NCBI GenBank assembly: GCA_034359265.1
Contig: CP136898.1
Coordinates: forward strand, 55,789,501 to 55,853,500
Length of the DNA stretch: 64,000 nucleotides
From: Canna indica
Lineage: Eukaryota > Streptophyta > Magnoliopsida > Zingiberales > Cannaceae
Direction of reading: 5' to 3'
This document shows, piece after piece, positions 1 to 9,135 of this stretch. A program made the translations under genes and the position numbers. A model generated the notes under the pieces. It searched no databases and had not been told where the DNA came from. It saw only the letters and a list, made by a program, of their open reading frames with translations. The stretch's first letter is position 1; each line of letters starts with the position of its first letter.

Positions 1-2342
1 CCAGAACATTCACTGTGATGGGAGAAGTTGTTAACCGAGTTATATTTGATAGTCTAATGCAAAGAATTGCACAATTTTTCGAATAGAATCTTGAACGAAG
101 CCGACTGATTGAACTTCGGGGTATCGGTTCGAAACGAACAGAAATCTGAGTTGCGAGGGACTCCAGAACATTCACTGTGATGGGAGAAGTTGTTAATCGA
201 GTTATTTATGACAAACTAATGCAAAGAATTGCATGCTTTTTGGAATAGAATCTTCAACGAAGCCGACTGATTGAACTTCAGGGTATCGGCTAGAAACGCC
301 CAGCAATCTGAGTCTCGAGCGACTCCAGAACATTCACTGTGATGGTAGAAGTTGTTAATCGAGTTATATTTGATAGACTAATGCAAAGAATTGCACAATT
401 TTTCGAATAGAATCTTGAACGAAGCCGACTGATTGAACTTCGGGGTATCGGTTCGAAACGAACAGAAATCTGAGTCGCGAGCGACTCCAGAACATTCACT
501 GTGATGCGAGAAGTTGTTAATCGAGTTATTTATGACAAACTAATGCAAAGAATTGCACGCTTTTTGGAATAGAATCTTCAACGAAGTCGACTGATTGAAC
601 TTCAGGGTATCGGCTAGAAACGCCCAGCAATCTGAGTCCCGAGCGACTCCAGAACATTCACTGTGATGGGAGAAGTTGTTAATCGAGTTATATTTGATAG
701 ACTAATGCAAAGAATTGCACAATTTTTCGAATAGAATCTTGAACGAAGTCGACTGATTGAACTTCGGGGTATCGGTTCGAAACGAACAGAAATCTGAGTT
801 GCGAGGGACTCCAGAACATTCACTGTGATGGGAGAAGTTGTTAATCGAGTTATTTATGACAAACTAATGCAAAGAATTGCACGCTTTTTGGAATAGAATC
901 TTCAACGAAGTCGACTGATTGAACTTCAGGGTATCGGCTAGAAACGCCCAGCAATCTGAGTCCCGAGCGACTCCAGAACATTCACTGTGATGGGAGAAGT
1001 TGTTAAGCTAGTTAGTGATGACAAACTAATGCAAAGAATTGCACGCTTTTTGGAATAGAATCTTCAACGAAGCCGACTGATTGAACTTCAGGGTATCGGC
1101 TAGAAACGCCTAGCAATCTGAGTCCCGAGCGACTCCAGAACATTCACTGTGATGGGAGAAGTTGTTAATCGAGTTATTTATGACAAACTAATGCAAAGAA
1201 TTGCACGCTTTTTGGAATAGAATCTTCAACGAAGTCGACTGATTGAACTTCAGGGTATCGGCTAGAAACGCCCAGCAATCTATGTCCCGAGCGACTCCAG
1301 AACATTCACTGTGATGGGAGAAGTTGTTAATCGAGTTATATTTGATAGACTAATGCAAAGAATTGCACAATTTTTTGAATAGAATCTTGAACGAAGCCGA
1401 CTGATTGAACTTCGGGGTATCGGTTCGAAACGAACAGAAATCTGAGTCCCGAGCGACTCCAGAACATTCACTGTGATGGGAGAAGTTTTTAATCTAGTTA
1501 GTTATGACAAACTAATGCAAAGAATTGCACGCTTTTTGGAATAGAATCTTCAACGAAGCCGACTGATTGAACTTCAGGGTATCGGCTAGAAACGCCCAGC
1601 AATCTAAGACGCGAGCGACTCCAGAACATTCACTGTGATGGGAGAAGTTGTTAATCCAGTTAGTTATGACAAACTAATGCAAAGAATTGCACGCTTTTGG
1701 AATAAAATCTTGAACGAAGCCGACTGATTGAAGTCGGGGTATCGGGTCGAATCGATCAGAAATCTGAGTCATGAGCGACTCAAGAACATTCACTGTGATG
1801 GGAGAAGTTATTAATGGAGTTATTTATGACAAACTAATGCAAAGAATTGCATGCTTTTTGGAATAGAATCTTCAACGAAGCCGACTGATTGAACTTCAGG
1901 GTATCGGCTAGAAACGCCCAGCAATTTGAGTCTCGAGCGACTCCAGAACATTCACTGTGATGGGAGAAGTTGTTAATCGAGTTATATTTGATAGACTAAT
2001 GCAAAGAATTGCACAATTTTTCGAATAGAATCTTGAACGAAGCCGACTCATTGAACTTCGGGGTATCGGTTCGAAACGAACAGAAATCTGAGTCGCGAGC
2101 GACTCTAGAATATTCACTGTGATGCGAGAAGTTGTTAATCGAGTTATATTTGATAGACTAATGCAAAGAATGGCACAATTTTTCGAATAGAATCTTGAAC
2201 GAAGCCGACTGATTGAACTTTGGGGTATCGGTTCGAAACGAACAGAAATCTGAGTCGCGAGCGACTCCAGAACATTCACTGTGATGGGAGAAGTTGTTAA
2301 TCGAGTTATTTATGACAAACTAATGCAAAGAATTGCACGCTT
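1..2342. repeat. Satellite array 1 (162-bp monomers)
   Basis: About 14.5 tandem monomers. The landmark CCAGAACATTCACTGTGATG recurs at 1, 163, 325 and 487, an exact 162-bp period. Two main monomer classes are interspersed. Type I has ATATTTGATAGAC, GCACAATTTTTCG and GGTTCGAAACGAAC. Type II has TTTATGACAAAC, GCACGCTTTTTGG and GGCTAGAAACGCC. A shortened 160-bp variant, with AATAAAATC starting at 1701, occurs once. The array stops abruptly at the LINE-A insertion. The variant GATGCGAGAAG, seen here near 505 and 2125, recurs in array 3 but I did not see it in array 2. I see no genes here; minus-strand open frames are satellite periodicity (162 = 54 codons). Confidence 0.97.
2327..2342 (+). repeat. 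Target site duplication, 5' copy, LINE-A
   Basis: AAAGAATTGCACGCTT is the end of the satellite before LINE-A and is repeated directly after its A-tail at 8907-8922. The unit is normal satellite sequence, so the element sits inside a type II monomer. The first As are ambiguous with the A-tail, so the true length is 13-16 bp. Confidence 0.85.
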
Positions 2343-3346
2343 GATGAACTAATCCTATTTAAGTTATATTTTGATGAATAGGCTTCGTTCGTTTGAGGAA
2401 CTTTGAGGTCTCGTGGCGACTGGGAGCAAGTTTGGAGGCTTTGGGCGTGCGTAGGGGCTTCATGGGAAGACAGCTGGGTTTTGGGGGTGCTTTTTGAAGT
2501 TCTGGCTTGTTTGGTCTCGGGTTTACCCGATCGGACATTTTTTTGTCCGGTTTGGGAATTAGTTTTGTCCTCCAGTGGAAGACCTTTGGTTGTTTTGGGA
2601 AATACTATGGGCGATTGGGATATCCTTCTCCCGTGTTGGAATTAATTTGGGCGACTGGGACTTCGTTTCGCCGCGTGGTTTCGGATCGCCGCAGCCGTCT
2701 CTTCTCCAGTGCTTGTCCCCTCCGTTTGGTGGCACTCCTCCGGAGTCGTTCCGGCGTGGCGGTGGTGTTCTCTGGTGGTGGTTTTGCTGGCTGGTGGGCG
2801 ATCATTAGGGTGGCGGCGGACCTCTTCATCTAGGGTTTCCAAAATCTAGGTTTTTCTTTGTGGCTCTCTCTGGCAGATCTGCATCGGCAGCTGTCCTCCG
2901 GTGTTTCCCTTGCGGCTCGGCAGATTTGCATCGACAGCTCTCCTCCGGCGTTTTCCTTGCGGCTCTCTCCGGCAGATCCCGGCTGGAGTGGTTCAGTTTC
3001 TTTGGCTCCGGTGATCAGGCTCGGCTTCCTTGTGGGCGGCGGCTTTCTGAAGGGCGGTTTGTGTCTCGGTGGCTCTGTGCAGTGGGCTTCTTCTCCGGAG
3101 GTTTGAGACGGTGCAGTTTTCCCTAGGGTGGCATTTCTGTTGAGGTTGTGTGGGATTGCTGGATTCAAGCGCTGCTCCGGTGCTCGGTTCAATTGATAGT
3201 TTATTGCTGAGCATTGTGCAGGCTCACTGTTGTGGGCATCTCCCATTCGATTGGTGCTTGATCCGGTGGTGATCATTGGCGGTGCGGTGGCTCAGCAGTG
3301 TTCGCCTCTTCGTTTCTTGGCTGAGGCTAGGGCTTCCCTTCGCCTA
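2343..3346 (+). promoter_or_regulatory. LINE-A 5' UTR / presumed internal promoter region
   Basis: About 1 kb with no long convincing gene, rich in G+T and short reiterated motifs such as GGCGACTGGG (near 2412), GGGCGATTGGGA (near 2608) and GGGCGACTGGGAC (near 2648). Much of it aligns by eye with the distal 5' UTR of LINE-D on the opposite strand (about 60080-60480), including the shared stretch CCTCCAGTGGAAGA. LINEs of this type normally carry an internal promoter here. That is family knowledge; I identify no specific TATA or initiator element. Confidence 0.6.
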
Positions 3347-4867
3347 ATGGCTAGGTCCAGTAGAGCTCCGAGGGCCCGTCGGGTGGTCCTAGGAGGAGCA
3401 GCAGTGGAATCTCAGGTTGCCTCAAAGGCGCACATTGATGCTATCCCTCAGTCCTCTATTGATCAGGAAACGGGGTCTTGCAAGTTGCATGCAGGTGAAG
3501 ATGATGTGCTTCCTACTTTGGATGTGAAGTCTTTTCCGCCATTGCTAATTGGGAGCTGTAGTGCTTCGGCTGTCTGTTCAAATGTTCCCTTGGTTGAGGA
3601 GGAGCTTGTTGTCTCTGATGATCCTCAAGGGAGGAAGGATATATCAGCCACTCTGAATGGTGCTGTGGATATGGGTGATGATCAGTCATTGGGTGGAGGA
3701 GATAAGCTTCATGATATGAGTATGTTTCAGGTCCCCTCAAGTGCCCCTAAACCATGGTCTTCGCTCTTTTCTTCTTCCGCCGTGCAAGATGACTGCTCAT
3801 TGAAATTTGAACAGCCGGAGCTTCTAAATGGTGAATTTGTGGTGGATGTGTCTGATGAGGAATTAGAAGCCGGGGTGGACCACTGGCGATTTTCACTGGT
3901 TGGACACTTTATCGGTGTTAAGCCTTTTTTCCATGCTATAAAAGAGCGTACTCTGTTGCTATGGCGCCCCAAAGGTGAGCTTCAGACCTTCTCCCTCCCT
4001 AGTGGTTTTCTCATCTTCCGATTCTCTCAAGAGGAGGATATGCTCTCTGCATTGGAAGGGGGGCCCTGGTTCATTCAAGGGAAAATTTTGTTGCTCAAGC
4101 GATGGTCTCCTGGTATGAAGCTTGAGAAAGAATCATTATCATCTATTCCTCTATGGGTTAAAATTCGTGGCCTACCGTTGGAATTCTGGACTGCAACTAT
4201 TATTGGAAAAATCATGAGTCGAATTGGCAAGCCGCTTTACATGGACAAGCCAACAGCTGGTAAAAGTCGGATAGGGTATGCTCGTATTTGTATTGAGATG
4301 GATGTTGCAGCAGGCCTCCCTGAAAATCTCAGTTTCACCGTGAGAGATAATAAGTATGAAATCCAGTTGGAATATGATTGGCAGCCGAGGCGATGTTCTC
4401 TTTGCTCAGTTTTTGGCCACTCTGATAAAGCGTGCCCTTCCTTAGCTAGGAAGATGGCACCCAAATGGGTCCCTAAGACGCCGATCTCGAGTAACACTGT
4501 TGAGGGATTTCATTTGCACGGGAGTTCTGATGTGGCGCGATCTGAAAAGGGTGAAACAAGTAAGAAGCTAGTGATTCTTGAGAAGCCTGGGGGTTCATTA
4601 GCTGAGCATCAGTCAGGTATTGTGCAGCGGCAGCCTATTGGGGTTTTGCGGCCTACACCATCCAAGACAAGTAAGGTATCTGTGGAAGCTCGGTGCACGG
4701 AGCATAAGCATAATGGACTGGTTGCGACTAGTAATACTTTTCAGGTCCTTGATGTGGGAGAATATGCAGAGAACAATCCTGAGTATAGTCTTTTTGGAAA
4801 AGCTAAAAGGGGGATAAATTTGGAGAACGGGGGCCGAGCACCCTCTTCTATTCCCCCCCATGATTAG
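3347..4867 (+). CDS. LINE-A ORF1 protein (DUF4283-like, CCHC zinc knuckle)
   Basis: ORF1 of a plant LINE, presumed to bind element RNA and form the ribonucleoprotein needed for retrotransposition. The frame is open from 3230. I prefer the ATG at 3347 (product starts MARSSRAPRARR, 506 aa) because the upstream 39 residues look like translated UTR. Numbered from 3230, a DUF4283-like region begins near residue 217 (HWRFSLVGHF) and includes FRFSQEEDMLSALEGGPWF, a hallmark of plant retroelement ORF1. A knuckle C-X2-C-X4-H-X4-C follows at 389-402. The N-terminal ~200 residues are low-complexity, acidic and Ser-rich. The 3' end overlaps the ORF2 start by 8 bp (4860-4867). No internal stop is seen, so this ORF appears intact. 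Confidence 0.85.
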   Translation: MARSSRAPRARRVVLGGAAVESQVASKAHIDAIPQSSIDQETGSCKLHAGEDDVLPTLDVKSFPPLLIGSCSASAVCSNVPLVEEELVVSDDPQGRKDISATLNGAVDMGDDQSLGGGDKLHDMSMFQVPSSAPKPWSSLFSSSAVQDDCSLKFEQPELLNGEFVVDVSDEELEAGVDHWRFSLVGHFIGVKPFFHAIKERTLLLWRPKGELQTFSLPSGFLIFRFSQEEDMLSALEGGPWFIQGKILLLKRWSPGMKLEKESLSSIPLWVKIRGLPLEFWTATIIGKIMSRIGKPLYMDKPTAGKSRIGYARICIEMDVAAGLPENLSFTVRDNKYEIQLEYDWQPRRCSLCSVFGHSDKACPSLARKMAPKWVPKTPISSNTVEGFHLHGSSDVARSEKGETSKKLVILEKPGGSLAEHQSGIVQRQPIGVLRPTPSKTSKVSVEARCTEHKHNGLVATSNTFQVLDVGEYAENNPEYSLFGKAKRGINLENGGRAPSSIPPHD

Positions 4868-7800
4868 CCTAGCTTCATGGAACGTACGAGGATTGAATTC
4901 CTCGTCACGCCGAGCTGCAGTGCGTAGCAGTATTAAAGTAAATAATCTTCACTCAGTTTGGCTTTTGGAAACAAAGGTAAAGTGTAATAGAGCAGCTCAA
5001 ATCATTCAGTCTGTCGCAGGAGGATGGAAATATTTCTTTAATCATAGCTCAGCTTCAAATGGGCGTATTTGTTTAGCTTGGGATCCTACAGTGATGGACT
5101 ATCTCATTATATCAGAATCGGATCAGTATATATTTGGTAAGGCTACGGTGTTTGGCTCTGATATCTCTTTTTTCTTCACTGCGGTTTATGGGAGGAATGA
5201 AGAGCAAGACAGACGACGGATGTGGGATCAACTGAGTGGCATTCGGCCCTTAGTTGATGGTCCTTGGGTTGTCATGGGCGATTTCAACACTGTATTTAAT
5301 TCTCTGGAGAAAGTAGGGGGCCGCCACTTTCCCTCATCGGCTGCTACTCAGATAGAAGATTGCCTGGACAATTTAGAGCTCTCTGATCTAAAATGGACAG
5401 GATGCAAATACACTTGGACTAATAACCAGATTGGCTCTAGCAGGATAATGTGCAAGTTGGATAGAGTGCTAGTGAATGCAGATTGGCTCTCCTTATACCC
5501 TGACAGTGAGGCAGCCTTCCATAACCCGGGGATATCTGATCACTCTCTTGCTTTACTCCGATGTCAGGAACCCGAGCGAAGGAAATGTCCATTCAAGTTC
5601 TTTAATCAGTGGATCCATAAACAGGATTTTCTGAGTGTAGTTAAAGAGGCTTGGGATCAGCCGGTAATCTGTAGAGATGGTAGAAGACCCTCACCTATGT
5701 TCTCTCTGGTTCAAAAGCTTAAGCTTACCAAGCGGTCCCTCAAACAGTGGGCCTTTAAAAATCATATCCGAGACACTGCGGAGAAGAGGAAATTAGTAGA
5801 GCACCTGGAGGTCCTGCAGACTCAAATTCAGCAGTGTCCACTTGATAACGTTTTACACATGGAGGAAAGAGAACTGAGGGGGCGGCTTCAGTCTTTTTTG
5901 AATGATGAAGAAGCAAGCCTGAAGCAGAAATCTAGAGTCCAATGGCTCAAACTTGGGGATTCTAACTCTAAGTATTTCTACCGGGCCTTTAAGCAGAGAT
6001 GCCACAAAAATGCTATCCACTCTATTGTGAACGATTTGGGGCAGTGGGTATACGGTGATCAGGTAAATCAGGAAGCGGTGAATTTCTTTACTAACCTGTT
6101 TAATGCTCCCTTTGATCCTGTAGATTTTTCGAGGCTCAAGATTCATAGAAGATTGAAGCCAGAAAGTATGGAACTTCTGGGAAAGCCAATCCTCGTTCAA
6201 GAGATCCTGGATGCTATTCAGCAATCGCCTAATAACAAAGCTCCCGGAATTGATGGATTTACCAAAGAATTCTTTGTGGCCACGTGGGAAATTCTTGGGC
6301 AAGATGTCCTTAGAGCTATTCAGAGTTTTTTTGATTCCAAATGCCTCCTTCAGGAAATCAACATCACTTCAATAACATTAGTGGCTAAGAAGAAGCGCCC
6401 TGATTCATTTGCAGATTACCGCCCCATATCGGTATGTAAGATAATTTATCGATTTATATCTAAAATTATTGCTAACAGGTTGCAGAAGGTCCTGGGTGAA
6501 TTCATTGGTCCCAACCAGCATGCTTTTCTGAAAGGCCGTCTTATTCATGAAAATATTGCTCTATGCCATGAGCTTATGACAGGGTATCACTTGCAGCGAG
6601 GGTCACCTCGAATGGCAGTCAAGATCGATCTTCATAAAGCTTACGATTCAGTCAGATGAGATTTCTTGATTGAACTAATGAGACACTATGGCTTTCCTGG
6701 GATAATGATTAGCTGGGTCAAAGCATGCATCTCCAATCCCAAATTTACGATCAACATGAACGGCACTAGTTGTGGTTTTTTTCAGAGTAGCAGAGGTCTC
6801 CGTCAGGGCTGCCCCATGGCTCCTTATCTGTTTATCCTAGCTATGCAGTATTTTTCGGACTTATTGGATGATCAAGTTGCATCTAGACGGCTTACGCCCC
6901 ACCATAGGTGCCTTACTCCACTTGTTACCCATCTGTCCTTTGCTGATGATTTATTTTTATTCTCTAAAGCAGATATTATGTCAGCCACAACTTTAAAGGA
7001 TTGCCTAGAGCACTTTCACCAAGTTTCGGGACTGCGTACGAGCAACTTGAAATCTCACTTATACATCTCTGGTACCTCCCCGGAGCTGAGGGCCTCTATT
7101 GCTACGGTGTTGGACATGCCATTTGGTTCTCTACCAGTTCGATACTTGGGGATTCCCCTACTATCGACTAGGCCATCTTTCCAGGACTGCCAGCCCCTGA
7201 TGGATAGCATTGCATCACAGATCAATGGATGGACTAGTAAATGTCTCTCTTTTGCTGGTCGTTTGGAGCTTATCAAATCTGTTCTGATGGGAAAGATACT
7301 ATATTGGTGCTCTTCCTTTTCTCTCCCTCAACAGGTTATTATTCGTATTGAGCAGCTCTTGGCCCGGTTCCTTTGGTCTGGTCGATCGACCAAGTGTAAC
7401 CAACGGATCGCCTGGCTGTCCGTTTGCAAACCTAAAGAAAAGGGTGGCTTGGGGCTGAGGAATATCAGGAAGCTGAATCAAGCATGTATGATGAGATACA
7501 TATGGGCCATTGCATCTAAGAAGGATTCACTTTGGGTGAGATGGATTCATAGTAATTACTTGAGGGAGCACTCTATTTGGACTCGCCAGGTCCCTTCTAC
7601 ACTTGCTTGGGTGACAAGGAGTATTTTCAACGTGAGATATCTTGCTCAACCATTCATCAGGCACCAAATAGGAAATGGTGAAGGTACCAGGTTATGGCAT
7701 GACCCATGGCACCCTGCTGGGATTCTCTTTCACATTGTTAGACGATACCCTTATAGTATCCCTGCTCTCCCTACTGATCTAGTATCTGATATCCTTTCTC

Positions 7801-8447
7801 CCGTAGGGTGGAACACGATTGGATTCCACCATTCGTGCTTATTCGACGCTTGGCACTCCCTTCACCAGGTCCGACTTCATGATAGACATGGGTGTGATGT
7901 CATCCTTTGGACAGCTTCCCCATCGGGCACCTTCAGCCTTCAGTCGGCTTATAACAACTTGAACTCCACTGAGCCTGATGTAGATTGGCATAGCCTGCTG
8001 TGGTTTAAAAGCCATGTACCTCGATTTTCCTTTATCTCATGGCTGGTTTTCTGGAGAAGGCTCCCAACATTTGACCGCATGCATCGATGGGGTAAGCAAG
8101 GGCCAAATATTTGCTACCTATGTAGAGAGAATAGTGAGAGCATAGATCATATCCTGTTATGCTGTACTTACTCTCTAAAAATCTGGCGCAAGGTACTTGG
8201 GATGATGCCACATGGGGATACCCTGGCGAATTGTATGCCATGGCTTTTGAGTCAATTTAGCGGCTCCTCTGATGCCAAGATATTGAGGAAGCTTCTTCTC
8301 ACTACCACTATCCACCATCTATGGAGAGAGCGGAATCGACGGTTGCATGAGGAAGGACAATTATCTTGGGAGGCCCTTGCCAAACATATCCTGGATGACA
8401 CTATGCAGAAGAGGACTAGGGGCACCACTGTGGATGCAGGAAACTGA
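4860..8447 (+). pseudogene. LINE-A ORF2 (endonuclease-reverse transcriptase), one nonsense codon
   Basis: The polyprotein would be about 1195 aa. The N-terminal APE-type endonuclease shows WNVRG (N8), LLETKV (E37), GDFN (D141, N143) and SDH (226-228). The reverse transcriptase shows KIDLHKAYDS (motif A Asp 590), GLRQGCPMAPYLF (motif B) and FADD (694-697). A C-terminal zf-RVT-type Cys/His cluster starts near 1085 (CYLCRENSESIDHILLCC). I see no RNase H domain. Codon 600 (6657-6659) is TGA where the related elements in this window have TGG (Trp) immediately after the motif A segment. The frame continues without other stops or frameshifts to 8447. As written, the enzyme would be cut inside the catalytic palm, so this copy is not autonomous. 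The ATG at 4860 overlaps the ORF1 stop. Confidence 0.93.
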
Positions 8448-8877
8448 TATGGTGTGTCTTTTGGCTATTCAGTATTCTTATGCCCCCCCCGGATTTGAGC
8501 CAGGCCTCTCTTGCTTGGTTATTGTTTTTCTTGGACTGTGGGACTTTGTGATTATTCCTGTTTCTATATTGATAGATGTGACGATATGATTGTGAGCTTT
8601 TCCCGGGCTGTGGGACTTATTGCGTATCATTTCTTTTAGTTTGTGTGTTTTAGGTCATCATGACTTGTGTGCCTTTCCCGGGCTGTGGGATGTCTTTTCT
8701 TTTTAGATTGCTATGATTGTATCGTAGCGGGACCATCAACCCTAGGGATTGGGTCTCGACCTTGCTAATGGCTATGCCGAAGGTGAGGTTCTAGACTCTT
8801 TTGTCCTAGGGTGATTGGTTACTGAGCTTTACATGTATTCATCTTCTTCATTACTAATACAATTCACTTGCCTTGTT

Positions 8878-8879
<2 letters not shown>
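8448..8879 (+). other. LINE-A 3' UTR
   Basis: 432 bp between the ORF2 stop and the A-tail. It contains three versions of a short motif ending in GGRCTGTGGGA (near 8533, 8605 and 8679), two of them with CCCGGGCTGTGGGA. A hairpin at 8759-8784 and the terminal CCTTGTTGC before the A-run are shared with LINE-B, C and D although the coding regions differ. A likely role is recognition by the element's own reverse transcriptase (inference). Confidence 0.7.
8759..8784 (+). other. Predicted 3' UTR hairpin, LINE-A
   Basis: Outer stem ACCTT/AAGGT (8759-8763 with 8780-8784) and inner stem GGC/GCC around a TAT loop (8770-8778), with an asymmetric internal loop between them. The same fold can be drawn in B, C and D. 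Confidence 0.5.
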
Positions 8880-8906
<27 letters not shown>

Positions 8907-8911
<5 letters not shown>

Positions 8912-8922
8912 ATTGCACGCTT
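8907..8922 (+). repeat. Target site duplication, 3' copy, LINE-A
   Basis: AAAGAATTGCACGCTT follows the A-tail and continues into normal type II monomer sequence, matching 2327-2342. Confidence 0.85.
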
Positions 8923-9135
8923 TTTGGAATAGAATCTTCAACGAAGCCGACTGATTGAACTTCAGGGTATCGGCTAGAAACGCTCAGCAATCTGAGTCCC
9001 GAGCGACTCCAGAACATTCACTGTGAAGGGAGAAGTTGTTAATCGAGTTATTTATGACAAACTAATGCAAAGAATTGCACGCTTTTTGGAATAGAATCTT
9101 CAACGAAGTCGACTGATTGAACTTCAGGGTATCGG

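Larger units (their letters stand above)
2343..8906 (+). mobile_element. LINE-A, full-length plant L1-type non-LTR retrotransposon
   Basis: Element of about 6.56 kb. It has a GC-rich 5' UTR of about 1 kb, ORF1 (nucleic-acid-binding), an overlapping ORF2 (endonuclease, reverse transcriptase, zinc finger), a 432-bp 3' UTR and an A-tail (8880-8909, the last few As shared with the target duplication). It is flanked by a 13-16 bp satellite-derived duplication (2327-2342 and 8907-8922). There are no LTRs, integrase or terminal inverted repeats. The protein sequence differs clearly from LINE-B, C and D, so it is a separate family. One nonsense codon (6657-6659) breaks ORF2. The 5' boundary is inferred from the end of the duplicated target; the first ~40 bp look partly like satellite sequence (see findings). 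Confidence 0.95.

Noticed and set aside
100..130. CENP-B box-like similarity in type I and short monomers (TTCGGGGTATCGG)
   Set aside because: The spacing is one base short of the mammalian box and the terminal GGG is incomplete in type I. CENP-B is a mammalian protein, so a match in plant DNA would be weak evidence.
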